Positions 1 to 8,691 of a stretch of 64,000 nt of DNA are shown piece by piece. Source of the DNA: an uncultured Lachnospiraceae bacterium (lineage in GTDB: Bacteria > Bacillota > Clostridia > Lachnospirales > Lachnospiraceae); assembly GCA_910578335.1 (NCBI GenBank), contig CAJTPU010000005.1:62001-126000 (forward strand), in the 5' to 3' direction. The notes below the pieces were generated by a model that was given only the letters and a program-made list of their open reading frames with translations, had not been told where the DNA came from and searched no databases. The position numbers and the translations under genes were made by a program. Positions within the stretch are counted from its first letter, which is position 1, and each line of letters begins with the position of its first letter.

Positions 1-2671
1 TCAAACCGGTTACTGAGGATTGCAGATTATTCAGCGCCGTCTCTGTATCAGCTGTTGCTTTGGCAAACTCGCTTAATTCCTCCGCCATATCGGCAAAGGT
101 AATCTCGGATGCTACTTTTTTAACCTCTGCCAGCGACAGTGAAATATCCCCGAAAGCCTTTTTTGCAACATTCGCACATTCCTCCTGGAACATCAATGCA
201 AACTGTTCTGCAGAAACTTCCGAATCATTCATAGCCTGTGCCAAAGCCTCGTTTTTGAAGGTGACATCCTCGATTGATAGCCCCGTGGCCTCAAATACTT
301 TCTGTGCTTTTTCGGCCTCCTTCTGCATTTCCTCTACATTCTCCTGGTATTCCTCCTTAACCTTGTTTCCCTTGATCCATCCGGCAATACCGCCAACACC
401 GGCACCAACTAAGGCACCGACTGCCGTACCTATGCCGGGGATGATGGAACCTATCGCCGCACCAGCTGCGGCTCCTGCCGCTACACCGCCTGCTTTCCAT
501 GCTGCCGACTCCCCGTAGGCTTTTGACTCTTCCTTGTTGTCGGATTTGATTGCTTTGTATGCGTCCAGCGCACTGCTTACCAGCGTTGCGCCTGCGGCGA
601 TTGCACCGCCGCCAGCCGCCATTCCTGTCGCACTCAGAGCAGCGGCGCTCATAGATGCACCACCCGCCAGGTTTCCGGCTCCCAGGTTGATTGCTAATAA
701 TCCTGATTTTCCCAACAGTCCGGTACCGGCTGCTGCTGAACCCAGGAATGAACCCATTAGAGATGTTCCGGTTGCCGCATTTGTACCGAACAATCCTTTG
801 CCTATACTTGCCGCCCCTCTCCCCATGCTGATGAACGGCGTTGCAATTTTACTGAGCATAACCGCCGAAAAGATTGAGGATAAATCCGGAGCATCTCCGC
901 CCGGTAATAACTTACCGGCATTTGAAAGCAGATTGCCGAATCCCTGCCATAACTTCTCGGATATTGCCTCGAAATCAAACCCCTCTGAAAAGCCTTTTGC
1001 AAAGGATGCACCAATGCTTACTCCTTCGTCCAGAGTTTCCCCGATGTCAATTCCCAACATGGCCATGACGCCGACTTTCAAGCCGGTACCGATTCCTGCC
1101 CCGATGTCTTGTGCGAAATCCGCAAACTTTGCCTTTCCTGTGCTGTTCCACCATTCCGAAAACGGCTCTGCAATAAATTCATCCCAGGCTATCTTGACCT
1201 TTCCAAAGAAATCTGCGTCCTGCCATTCCTTTGTGTCGGCAATCGCATTAAATTTCCTCTGCATCCTGTCAATTTTAGTGTCGAGCCAATCCATAAATTC
1301 ATCCAATCCCTGCTCAACTGCAGGCATCTGTGCGGTAAGCCAGTCTGCCAGACCTCTCACATACGGAGATAACCTCTCGCCAAAGGATATTTTTACCCCA
1401 TCAACAGCACTCTGTAGCAGAGTAATGGAACCCTGCAGATTATCCAGCATGGTTTCAGACATATTCGCCGCTGCGCCGTCTGCGTTATTGATTGCATCTG
1501 CCAGCTTGTTATAATCCTCTTCGGATGCGTTCAGAATCGCCAGCAATCCTTTTTGTGCCTGTGTGCCTGCGATTGTATTCGCAAGCTGAGATTTCTGCTC
1601 TGCTGTCATATTGGCAGTAGCACTTCTCAATTCTCCCATCACATCCGACAAATCCCTTGCATTTCCCTCGGATGTGAAAAACTCAATCCCCAAATCAGAC
1701 ATTGCATCCGCCGCACCGTTGGTATTGGTGGAAAGCCTGGTAAAGATTGAGTTCAAAGATGTACCCGCCATAGTCGCCTTAATACCTGTATTTGCCATGA
1801 GTCCGGTCATTAAGGCCACATCCTCTATGGAGTAGCCGAGCGCTCCCGCCATAGAGCCGGCATATTTGAAAGTTTCACCCATTCCGGAAACTGTTGTATT
1901 CGCATTTGATGCTGCCGCCGCCAGCACATCAGAGAATCTGCCTGCATCCGATGCTTTCATGTTGAACGCCGTCAAGGCATCAGTGACAATATCGGAAGTA
2001 GTTGCCAGGTCCTCTCCGGAGGCGGCTGCAAGACTGAGTATGCCCTCTATGCCACTCAGCATATCTTCTGTTTTCCACCCGGCCATAGCCATATAATTGA
2101 ATGCCTCTGCGGATTCCTCCGCTGTAAACTTCGTTGTGGCACCCATTTCTTTCGCCTTATTCGTAAGTTTTGTTACTTCCGAACCGGTGGCGCCGCTTAT
2201 GGCCTGCACCTGTGACATAGCAGCCTCAAAGTCTTTATAGGTTTCTATCGTATCTTTCAAACCTATACTGACTCCGAGGACTGCCCCCACTTGAAAGACG
2301 GGATTTTTCAACAGGTTTATGATTCCCCTCACGGGCGAAGTGATAAGGTCAACGGCCCGCATTGTAACGCTCCACGTTTTCCCGGCAAAACTTCTGATTC
2401 CGTTTCCGAGAGTGGATAAAACCGGCGTAATCTTGTCTTTTGCCTCCAGCATGATCTCGTATTTCTCTTTCGCCCAGCTTGCCAGGCTTTTTTCTGTTTT
2501 CTGAGCCTGCCTGTCAAACTGCGTCACTGTGGAATTGGCTTTTTTCGCCGCACCATTGGCGCTCTCTGCCGCTTTTTCCATGCGCTCAAAGTTCCTCGTG
2601 ACATTGCTAAGCTCAGGATCGGTGTTGTCTATCGTCTCAATCGGTATCTCAATTCTGACCGTCTCCGCCAT
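1..2671 (-). CDS. Phage tail tape measure protein (partial, C-terminus outside window)
   Basis: The minus strand is open from an ATG at 2671, preceded by AAAGGAGGGG, to the window edge, giving at least 890 residues. The N-terminal ~120 residues are charged and helical. A TP901-type tape measure core follows, with the typical AMSQVQAISGATGSE start and alternating Ala/Gly-rich helices. Around residues 640-760 there is a long Gly/Ala-rich hydrophobic stretch, common in tape measure proteins that enter the host membrane during DNA ejection. The protein sets tail length and is wrapped by the chaperone encoded just upstream. Its start overlaps the end of the frameshifted chaperone extension by about 23 bases, a classic arrangement. 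Confidence 0.9.
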   Translation of the reverse strand, partial: MAETVRIEIPIETIDNTDPELSNVTRNFERMEKAAESANGAAKKANSTVTQFDRQAQKTEKSLASWAKEKYEIMLEAKDKITPVLSTLGNGIRSFAGKTWSVTMRAVDLITSPVRGIINLLKNPVFQVGAVLGVSIGLKDTIETYKDFEAAMSQVQAISGATGSEVTKLTNKAKEMGATTKFTAEESAEAFNYMAMAGWKTEDMLSGIEGILSLAAASGEDLATTSDIVTDALTAFNMKASDAGRFSDVLAAAASNANTTVSGMGETFKYAGSMAGALGYSIEDVALMTGLMANTGIKATMAGTSLNSIFTRLSTNTNGAADAMSDLGIEFFTSEGNARDLSDVMGELRSATANMTAEQKSQLANTIAGTQAQKGLLAILNASEEDYNKLADAINNADGAAANMSETMLDNLQGSITLLQSAVDGVKISFGERLSPYVRGLADWLTAQMPAVEQGLDEFMDWLDTKIDRMQRKFNAIADTKEWQDADFFGKVKIAWDEFIAEPFSEWWNSTGKAKFADFAQDIGAGIGTGLKVGVMAMLGIDIGETLDEGVSIGASFAKGFSEGFDFEAISEKLWQGFGNLLSNAGKLLPGGDAPDLSSIFSAVMLSKIATPFISMGRGAASIGKGLFGTNAATGTSLMGSFLGSAAAGTGLLGKSGLLAINLGAGNLAGGASMSAAALSATGMAAGGGAIAAGATLVSSALDAYKAIKSDNKEESKAYGESAAWKAGGVAAGAAAGAAIGSIIPGIGTAVGALVGAGVGGIAGWIKGNKVKEEYQENVEEMQKEAEKAQKVFEATGLSIEDVTFKNEALAQAMNDSEVSAEQFALMFQEECANVAKKAFGDISLSLAEVKKVASEITFADMAEELSEFAKATADTETALNNLQSSVTGL

Positions 2672-2833
2672 TCTCTTCCCCTCCTTTCGTCCGTGATTCC
2701 AGGGTAATTCTCATAGAGGAAAGCATAAATGCCTGCACTCCCTTTGGTTTCTTGTAAAATTCATCCGGGGTAATGCCTGTTGTCTGGAAAATATGATGCA
2801 ACAGGCAAGCCTTTCCCCCGGCGCTGATTAGTT
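2649..2833 (-). CDS. Tail assembly chaperone GT extension reached by -1 frameshift
   Basis: Downstream of the chaperone stop at 2828 the -1 frame is open for about 60 codons, to a TGA at 2649-2651 that lies inside the tape measure start. It has no good start codon of its own. The translated stretch contains TGITPDEFYKKPKGVQAF followed by MLSSMRITLES, a pattern typical of the short second frame of phage tail chaperones. It would be fused to the 193-residue upstream protein by slippage at 2831-2837. In lambda (G/GT) and many siphoviruses and myoviruses such a fusion product is needed at a fixed ratio for tail assembly. That parallel is family knowledge; the open frame and overlap are seen directly. 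Confidence 0.8.
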
Positions 2834-3409
2834 TTTTGCCACTTCCTCCAGATTGCTGGACTCGTAGCCGCTGAGCTTGTCGATTGCCTCCAGGATTCTG
2901 TCCTTTTCACCGGCTTTCAGCGTATACTCGATCACATCCAGGCCGTTCATGATACGGTCTTTCTTCGCATTAAGGGCATTCCATACCTTGCGGTTATCCC
3001 ACAACTTCTCTTTGTCCTCGTCAACCGTTGCCGCATAGATGATCTCCGACTGATACTTGACCCTGTTGGTGTCCTCCGGCATCTTCATGCCGAGCTGCTT
3101 ATTACGCACATATTTGGTGTGCTTTTTGCGGCACTTCTCATATTCCTCAGAACTGAGTGGCCGGATGTTGAACGCAAAGTACAGGCGCCCTTCCCGGATA
3201 ATCTCGATACGCTGCGTTTCCTCAGATGCAAACTCCGCCGCATCAATAAGCCCCTGGATGAAATCCTCTTCATTCGCCCGGATCAGCGCCCTGGTATCTT
3301 CCTCGCTGGTTTCATACTCCTTTACCGCCTGCTGTGCAGTCACCTGCGTTTCCTCTTTTACTGCATTGCCCTCTCCTACGGTCACGCCTCTTGTAAAATC
3401 TTTTGACAT
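2828..3409 (-). CDS. XkdN-like phage tail assembly chaperone (G form)
   Basis: 193 residues. The size, its place between the tail tube and tape measure genes, and the 3' slippery site identify the XkdN / gpG-type chaperone that keeps the tape measure soluble while the tail tube polymerises. The N-terminal third is acidic and helical with a TSEEDTRALIRANEEDF segment. The middle contains LYFAFNIRPLSSEEYEKCRKK, the conserved core of this family. The start ATG at 3409 follows an AGGAGG-type site. A second, longer product is expected through the -1 frameshift at 2831-2837. Confidence 0.85.
   Translation of the reverse strand: MSKDFTRGVTVGEGNAVKEETQVTAQQAVKEYETSEEDTRALIRANEEDFIQGLIDAAEFASEETQRIEIIREGRLYFAFNIRPLSSEEYEKCRKKHTKYVRNKQLGMKMPEDTNRVKYQSEIIYAATVDEDKEKLWDNRKVWNALNAKKDRIMNGLDVIEYTLKAGEKDRILEAIDKLSGYESSNLEEVAKN
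2831..2837 (-). promoter_or_regulatory. -1 ribosomal slippery heptamer A AAA AAC
   Basis: On the minus strand the last codons of the chaperone read GTG GCA AAA AAC TAA. This places A AAA AAC in the correct X XXY YYZ phase directly before the stop codon. Re-reading the final C moves the ribosome into the open -1 frame (CTA ATC AGC GCC ...). This is one of the most efficient bacterial slippery sequences known. A downstream stimulatory hairpin was not resolved by eye, although the GCGCCGGGGG stretch just after it is GC-rich. Confidence 0.8.
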
Positions 3410-3486
3410 CTGCTTTTCCTCCTAATTTCTGCATAATGAAAGAGGGCAGCTCCACGCCGCCCTCCAATGTGCTAATGTGCTGATTC

Positions 3487-3951
3487 TTAATCCCTGTCAA
3501 TACCGAGCAACGACTGCAACTTAGGCGCCCGATTGACAAAGAAATTCCAGTTACGCTTGATTACATCGCCCACGGACACATTCTGAATATCCACCTGCCC
3601 GGAAGGGATGCAGTCACGATAAATCACACGCTCTTCGGAGCCGTTCCTGCCGAGCAATGATCCCTGGAAATCCCACACAGGCATAATCTGCGTTTCCAGG
3701 GCTTTCATCAGCTCTGCGATAAATTCATCATCCTCCACCACGATCTGCGACATGGTAAGGCTGACGGCAAAGGTGTTTGCCGTTTCATGTTCCTGGGCAT
3801 CGCCCAGGACACTGTATTTGGCATTATTAAAGCTGACATTTGATGTAAACTGCTCCACTGTTGCCAGCAGAACGCCGTCCTTGCTGTAAAATGCCCCGTC
3901 CTTGCCGGTTCTTGCGTGTCTGGAATCGCCTGCTGCTCTTTCATTTCTCAT
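3487..3951 (-). CDS. Phage tail tube protein (XkdM-like)
   Basis: 154 residues. The protein resembles the XkdM / core tail protein family of PBSX-like contractile tails, with an N-terminal KDGVLLATVEQFTSNVSFN strand pattern and a C-terminal domain rich in short beta strands. It would polymerise into the inner tube beneath the sheath encoded directly upstream (12 bases away). The ATG at 3951 is preceded by AGGAGG at a spacing of 8. Order (sheath, tube, chaperone, tape measure) matches that in PBSX and related phages. Confidence 0.85.
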   Translation of the reverse strand: MRNERAAGDSRHARTGKDGAFYSKDGVLLATVEQFTSNVSFNNAKYSVLGDAQEHETANTFAVSLTMSQIVVEDDEFIAELMKALETQIMPVWDFQGSLLGRNGSEERVIYRDCIPSGQVDIQNVSVGDVIKRNWNFFVNRAPKLQSLLGIDRD

Positions 3952-3963
3952 GGCCTATACCTC

Positions 3964-5373
3964 CTATTCTTCGTTAGTGCTGAACCGGAACAGGAATGTC
4001 AGATAGATATGCTCCATCGAATCCTTGTCGATCACATCAATATCGAACCACGCACTGTCTCCGTCCGCCTTGTATGCACTGCTCTCCGTCACCGCACACG
4101 CTATCAGCTTGCCTTCCTCGCGCATGGAATCACCGACACCCTGTATCTGACTGATAACGGTTGCTCTTCCATTGTTGTCGTTGTCAACCTTGCCGACCAG
4201 ATCATCCGTTGTAGTGTTGATGCGCCTTATCAGCTCAAAGCGTGTCTTTACCCTTCTGATTTTCTTCCAGCCGTCGTCCTGGTTGTCTGCCGGGGTAATG
4301 AGCGTATTGATGGCATTGTCGATCCACACCTGCTTTGCCTTGTTGTAGCTCAGCACGATACAGCCCCTCTTCTCCGCAGAAATCATATCCGTATTCGTGA
4401 GTTTTTCCAGAATCTCGGTAAACCCGCTGATTACGGTATGCGTGAGGGAAGAATTTGCCGCCACCGCCCCTATCATTCCAGCAATACGGGCTGCTGTCTG
4501 GTATCCGTCAATGGTGGTACCCTGTTCATCCACCCGTGCGTTCAGAACATAATTCATCTTCTCGTCATTGAAAGCCGCTGCGTGCTTGATCCTCGTCTCC
4601 AGCTCCACCGTATGCTTTTCTGCCACAACTGCCTGTGCGAGAGAACCCGCATCAAAAATACGGTTCACAAATGACTGCAGGAGCAGGTGGATTTCCGTAT
4701 CTTCTGTATCGAGGCAAATCGTATTGAACTCATACGGTTCTACCTGTGCAAAAGCATTGGAGTAATCGCCCGTTGTAGTCTGCGGATTCGTTCCCTTTGT
4801 GAACGCACTCTGGGAAACAATCTCCAGCAGGGCACTTTCCTTACCCTCCTTCAACTCTGCCTTGAAATTTTTGGAGGATGCCAGGGCATCAACCAGAGCC
4901 TTTGCCTCTCCCTCTCCGGACACAAACTCAACCTTTTCAAATTCCGTTGTCCCGGTATAGAAAATGCACTCCTTCAAAGTAGAATCCGAAAGTTTCTCGC
5001 GCACCGTAACCGCGAAATCCTTATCTCCCGGATATTTCGCTGTGATACTGAGGGCATCTTCCTTTGCCGTGTCCTTCAGGTCAATGGTTCCCTGCGTTCC
5101 TCCGTTTCCCACACGGCAGGCAATGATTGTCTTTGCCCCTCCCGCAATCGCCTCTCTGATTGCATCTGTTGTAAGCCCGGTTCCAAATGTCTGCTCGTAG
5201 CCATCCTCGGCGCTCAACTCCACTGCCGTATTCAGCGGCCCGAAGTCTGCCTTAAAGATAATAGCCGTTACTCCGTTCATGATCCCAGCGGCAGCGTTTC
5301 CGCCCTTTTTCTGGATATTGAAATAGGAGCCAGGACGTACCTTTGTTTCTCCTAAGATAAATGTACCTGCCAT
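3964..5373 (-). CDS. Phage tail sheath protein
   Basis: 469 residues, the normal length for the compact Firmicutes tail sheath family. It begins MAGTFILGETKVRPGSYFNI, the usual N-terminus of XkdK-type sheath proteins. It ends with the conserved C-terminal region containing FDIDVIDKDSMEHIYLTFLF, which forms the inter-subunit beta strands in sheath structures. The protein contracts around the tube on infection. Its presence shows that this is a myovirus-type tail rather than a siphovirus. It is cotranscribed with the tube gene. Confidence 0.93.
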   Translation of the reverse strand: MAGTFILGETKVRPGSYFNIQKKGGNAAAGIMNGVTAIIFKADFGPLNTAVELSAEDGYEQTFGTGLTTDAIREAIAGGAKTIIACRVGNGGTQGTIDLKDTAKEDALSITAKYPGDKDFAVTVREKLSDSTLKECIFYTGTTEFEKVEFVSGEGEAKALVDALASSKNFKAELKEGKESALLEIVSQSAFTKGTNPQTTTGDYSNAFAQVEPYEFNTICLDTEDTEIHLLLQSFVNRIFDAGSLAQAVVAEKHTVELETRIKHAAAFNDEKMNYVLNARVDEQGTTIDGYQTAARIAGMIGAVAANSSLTHTVISGFTEILEKLTNTDMISAEKRGCIVLSYNKAKQVWIDNAINTLITPADNQDDGWKKIRRVKTRFELIRRINTTTDDLVGKVDNDNNGRATVISQIQGVGDSMREEGKLIACAVTESSAYKADGDSAWFDIDVIDKDSMEHIYLTFLFRFSTNEE

Positions 5374-5375
5374 CC

Positions 5376-5645
5376 TTACTTAACCTCCCTCTTCAAAAAT
5401 TTTTTCACGATCTCCTTCGCCTCTGTAACCGTACATTCCGTTTTCCCGGCTGCTTTCAATGCCGCTGCAACACATTCCTGTCTGGTTCCAAAGACTTTCT
5501 TCGCATTCGCCGCCAGCTCACTTACCGGATAGACGGACTCCTGCAAAGTTTTCTGCTCTTTATTCGGGTCCTGCTCCTGTGCTACTTCTGCCTTAGTCTC
5601 AGCTGTTTCGGCAGTTCTGGCCTCCTTTGTTGTCTCTTTTGCCAT
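5376..5645 (-). CDS. Small charged phage protein between terminator and sheath
   Basis: 89 residues. The first ~35 residues are Glu/Lys/Ala/Thr-rich and probably disordered. The C-terminal half (residues ~40-85) is helical with KKVFGTRQECVAAALKAAG and a Lys-rich end. A small protein often sits at this place upstream of the sheath gene in Clostridia phages, but its role is not known. It has a good ribosome binding site (AAGGAGGTACACA before ATG) and no overlap with its neighbours. I do not recognise a domain that fixes its function. Confidence 0.7.
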   Translation of the reverse strand: MAKETTKEARTAETAETKAEVAQEQDPNKEQKTLQESVYPVSELAANAKKVFGTRQECVAAALKAAGKTECTVTEAKEIVKKFLKREVK

Positions 5646-5656
5646 TGTGTACCTCC

Positions 5657-6532
5657 TTATTTGTACTTGACATGGGCCGCTGTCAGTGAATGAGGCTTTG
5701 CCTTATACCTCAACAGCCCATAATGACCTGTTACAAAAATCTGGCCGTCTTTCAGATAGTCAGATTTATAATTCGCCTGCAGGCGTTTGATAAACATTGG
5801 CGAATGATCCAGCATGATAATCTCTCCGTCAAGTGATATGCTGTTTGCAATCGCTGCGGCCATCTTAATCCTTGTTTCGCTGTTCGGGCACAAAATATGG
5901 ATGGCTATTCTGCCATCCATCCATGCAACCGTATTCGTTTCCTCGGATTTATCTGCAGATGTTAGCCGGCAGTAAATTACCGGACGTTCTGCTGTCGCCT
6001 CCGTTATTTCCTCCATCCTGTCATACCCCATAATCAGACACTCCGGATATAATTCCTTTATGTACTTATTGGTCGCCATTACCGGGTCCGGATCAGACGT
6101 TTCCCATGATGGATATTCCAGAATATCAAACCGCACTTCGCTCCCGATTGTCACATTCCCTTTCTTTTCATCTATGGTGAATGAGTCCGTCCTTGCCCAC
6201 GCAAAACAGTATGGTGTGCCTTCTGCTGGTTTCAAAATTACATCCCGTAGGCAGTCTCTTACCAGCGGCTCAATTGCCTCTGGTGTGATTTCTGTTGTAT
6301 TCTGGCATAGCAGAGATACAGACAATGTACCGGCGCTATGTCTTTCCTCATTCGCCTGCAAGTCAAAATTGTAGATTACCTGTGGGTACTGAGTGTTTTC
6401 ACCCCACCCCTCCTGACTTTCATCTGGTGGCTCCGGGCTGAAAACGGCAGGCACTCCGTTGAATATGGCAAGATGCTTTGTAAGATTCTCTGAGCCGACA
6501 AATCGCTTATGAATCAGTTCCTCCAGTATCAT
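5657..6532 (-). CDS. Putative tail terminator / tail completion protein
   Basis: 291 residues. It begins MILEELIHKRFVGSENLTKH, as in minor tail or tail-terminator proteins, which start with a helix followed by a beta sheet. A second part (from about residue 150) starts with MATNKYIKELYPECLIM and looks like a separate alpha/beta unit. The protein is therefore longer than the usual 130-150-residue tail terminator and may be a two-domain fusion. Its place between the HK97 gp10-like gene group and the sheath supports a tail completion role. It overlaps the upstream gene by 26 bases. Confidence 0.55.
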   Translation of the reverse strand: MILEELIHKRFVGSENLTKHLAIFNGVPAVFSPEPPDESQEGWGENTQYPQVIYNFDLQANEERHSAGTLSVSLLCQNTTEITPEAIEPLVRDCLRDVILKPAEGTPYCFAWARTDSFTIDEKKGNVTIGSEVRFDILEYPSWETSDPDPVMATNKYIKELYPECLIMGYDRMEEITEATAERPVIYCRLTSADKSEETNTVAWMDGRIAIHILCPNSETRIKMAAAIANSISLDGEIIMLDHSPMFIKRLQANYKSDYLKDGQIFVTGHYGLLRYKAKPHSLTAAHVKYK

Positions 6533-6842
6533 CGTTCTCCACTCCTTCCGGTTCTTGCTGATCCCCGCCTACCTCTATCCCGTACTCTTTTACCTCCGTC
6601 ATATCAGCAGACCATCGGATTTCCCATTGGCCGTCTACCGCCTCAGCTATCGGGATGATAAAATGATTTGTTACATTGCCAATTCCGGGATAATACTGCA
6701 CAATCAGCTGATCCTCTGTTGCTGATGTCACGAACCCGGCTTTCCCTTCATTCCATGTGCGGTGCTTGCCCCAAAGCAGGTGCCCCCGCTCAATTTCGCC
6801 CAAGTCAAATACTGCTCTTGGATTTTCTGTCACCAGTGCCAT
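6507..6842 (-). CDS. Phage protein of unknown function in the head-tail joining block
   Basis: 111 residues, acidic, with a C-terminal tail of Asp/Glu/Gly that is probably disordered. The core (residues ~20-85) is predicted beta-rich (GKAGFVTSATEDQLIVQYYP) and could form a small barrel. It lies in the run of head-tail connector genes, and a short beta-barrel joining protein is plausible there, but no family was recognised. Overlap with the next gene suggests translational coupling. Confidence 0.6.
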   Translation of the reverse strand: MALVTENPRAVFDLGEIERGHLLWGKHRTWNEGKAGFVTSATEDQLIVQYYPGIGNVTNHFIIPIAEAVDGQWEIRWSADMTEVKEYGIEVGGDQQEPEGVENDDTGGTDS

Positions 6843-6855
6843 ATTGCTCTACCTC

Positions 6856-7311
6856 CTATGTGTAAGGCTCACTGTAAATCCTCTGGATTTCTGGTGTGGC
6901 CTCCTGCTTGATTTTCTCCACAAATGGCCTTGGAGCCATTCTGGACGTTCCATTTTCCAGGTGGACAGCATAGGACTCCTGGCTTTCTAATTCTGCCAAA
7001 ATAGCAATCCCTCCACCGGAAGAATTTTCGCTCTTTACCTGTCCGTTCCAGTGCATACGGAGATTTCCTGTACGTCTGGCCGGTGGCTCACCTGGGGCTG
7101 ATGCTGTATAGGTGGCTTTGCTGAAAGGCTTTCTGTAGACTCTTCCGCTACGCTGGCCTTTCAATACCTCCAGCTCTGCGTTTCGTATTGCGTTGACTGC
7201 CCGGACTCCCCTCGAAACTACTTTCCGGTTGATGTTCGCTACCTGGTCCTTTACAGTTGCCCGGATAGCACTGCCTGCACTGCCTGCTTTTCCATCTACC
7301 CATAATTTCAC
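6856..7311 (-). CDS. HK97 gp10-like tail component
   Basis: 151 residues. The C-terminal part contains YAVHLENGTSRMAPRPFVEK, the signature of the HK97 gp10 family (Tyr-x-x-x-x-Glu-x-Gly-Thr ... Pro-Arg-Pro-Phe), a protein of the neck/tail completion block. An Arg/Pro-rich middle segment (GEPPARRTGNLR) is also typical. The start ATG overlaps the upstream gene by 4 bases, which indicates coupling with the head closure protein. Confidence 0.8.
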   Translation of the reverse strand: MKLWVDGKAGSAGSAIRATVKDQVANINRKVVSRGVRAVNAIRNAELEVLKGQRSGRVYRKPFSKATYTASAPGEPPARRTGNLRMHWNGQVKSENSSGGGIAILAELESQESYAVHLENGTSRMAPRPFVEKIKQEATPEIQRIYSEPYT

Positions 7312-7664
7312 TTTACATCCCGCCTTTCTTCGGCATAGTATATCGTTGATATTCCAAGGGAGCCGGCATCATCAATATCAACAATATAAAACACACGCTC
7401 TCCAAGCACCAGTTTATCGGTACGTTTTGCCTTCGGACTACCAGCCTGCACAATGGTATGGGTAACAATATGGTCTTTCTGGCTGTGGTTTGTCCGATCC
7501 TCGTCAGATGCCTCTGCAAGACATCCTTTCAATGTCTTTGTCCCATCACCAGTATGGCAATTTGCCACCCTCCCTGTGCTTGTCACAACCTGCTTATTCC
7601 CTTCGATAATGAAGTCTTTGAACAGATTCCCCGGCCTTACATACATCATTCTCGTATTGTTCAT
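7308..7664 (-). CDS. Phage head closure / head-tail joining protein
   Basis: 118 residues. Size, a beta-rich pattern (TDKLVLGERVFYIVDIDDAG near the C-terminus) and position between the connector and gp10-like genes match head-tail stopper proteins that close the capsid after packaging. The family call is from position and fold pattern rather than from a sharp motif. It overlaps both neighbours by about 4 bases. Confidence 0.65.
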   Translation of the reverse strand: MNNTRMMYVRPGNLFKDFIIEGNKQVVTSTGRVANCHTGDGTKTLKGCLAEASDEDRTNHSQKDHIVTHTIVQAGSPKAKRTDKLVLGERVFYIVDIDDAGSLGISTIYYAEERRDVK

Positions 7665-8074
7665 CTGTTCCTCGCCCTCTCATTCTGCTGCATACCGGCA
7701 TAAAAATACGGAGGCTTATTATGCGCTCCGTTTCTGAACTGCGGTATGCTACAGGACTCTGCTGATACCTCCTTTTTCAATTTATCATAGTCCTCCCGCC
7801 ACAGCTTTGCTCTTTCCTGCATATACAACTGCAAAGGCCCGGTCTTTGTGTCAACCTCATAGGCGAAACGACGGCATAAGCTCTCCAGCAAAAAGAGCTT
7901 TGCCCTCTTCCATGATTTCGGATATGACTCAATCGCCGCCTGGATTTCCTCGTCAGTCAGTGCCGTAGTATCAGAAAGACCTTCCACCATCGTATCACCC
8001 AACTCAAACCTCATTCGGTCCTTGCCAAATTCTTTGAGCTTTCCCGGATCATACGTGTATGCACCTTTTGCCAT
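7661..8074 (-). CDS. Phage head-tail connector (adaptor) protein
   Basis: 137 residues, mainly helical. The pattern TDEEIQAAIESYPKSWKRAK followed by a helix with LLESLCRRFAYEVD resembles gp6-type head-tail adaptors, which form a ring below the portal. It follows the capsid and accessory head genes, as expected. The first residue overlaps the previous gene's stop by one base. Confidence 0.65.
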   Translation of the reverse strand: MAKGAYTYDPGKLKEFGKDRMRFELGDTMVEGLSDTTALTDEEIQAAIESYPKSWKRAKLFLLESLCRRFAYEVDTKTGPLQLYMQERAKLWREDYDKLKKEVSAESCSIPQFRNGAHNKPPYFYAGMQQNERARNR

Positions 8075-8679
8075 TAAGCATCAACTCCCTCTGTATCGGG
8101 GCCTGTGGTTTCGTTAACCTTGCTGGATTCGTTTGAAACTCCTTCGGTAGAGAATAATTTATCTACCTGCTCTTTTGCCGCATTTTTGACCGTTTTGCGG
8201 CTATCTGCAGCATGGAGAAGAATCAACACATTCTCACTTCTCACATCGGCAATCGCCCTGGCACCATCCTCAGCATTGAGCTGCATAATAGAGAACACCT
8301 GCTGGATTTCCTCCGGAATTGCAGGAACCGCCGTATACTGCCCATCAGCGGTGCCTTTAACTGCAATCTGAATCGTGCCCTCGTATGCGCCCGGCTCTGT
8401 TTCCTCCAGTTCGGCAACGTGCTCCTGTAGCTCTGCCAGCTGATCCGCCCTTTTCTGTTCTGCCTCTTCTACTGCCTCTGCAATCATTGCTTCAACCTGC
8501 TCCTGCGTGAAAAGGGCACCGGACTGACCGCCCGATACCCCTATACCTTCATTCACGATGGTAATTACCCCATACTTTTCCTGCAGCTTGACATCTGCCA
8601 CAAGATTTTCCGGTACTTCATCACCGATATAGAACTGCTGACCGCCAAAACTGCAAGGCTTTTTCGCAATCAGTCTCAT
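8074..8679 (-). CDS. Phage protein downstream of the capsid gene, unknown role
   Basis: 201 residues. It starts MRLIAKKPCSFGGQQFYIGD, a small beta unit often seen in short phage head accessory proteins. A coiled-coil-like helix follows (EEAEQKRADQLAELQEHVAE), then a mixed domain and a Ser/Thr/Glu-rich tail. A fusion of a short head protein with an added domain is possible. The exact role is unknown; position suggests the head-tail interface. Confidence 0.6.
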   Translation of the reverse strand: MRLIAKKPCSFGGQQFYIGDEVPENLVADVKLQEKYGVITIVNEGIGVSGGQSGALFTQEQVEAMIAEAVEEAEQKRADQLAELQEHVAELEETEPGAYEGTIQIAVKGTADGQYTAVPAIPEEIQQVFSIMQLNAEDGARAIADVRSENVLILLHAADSRKTVKNAAKEQVDKLFSTEGVSNESSKVNETTGPDTEGVDA

Positions 8680-8691
8680 GGTGTCCCCTCC

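Noticed and set aside
60..2504. Several long plus-strand open frames in the first 2.5 kb
   Set aside because: They are the opposite strand of the tape measure gene, which is open on the minus strand from 2671 to the window edge and reads as a proper tape measure protein.
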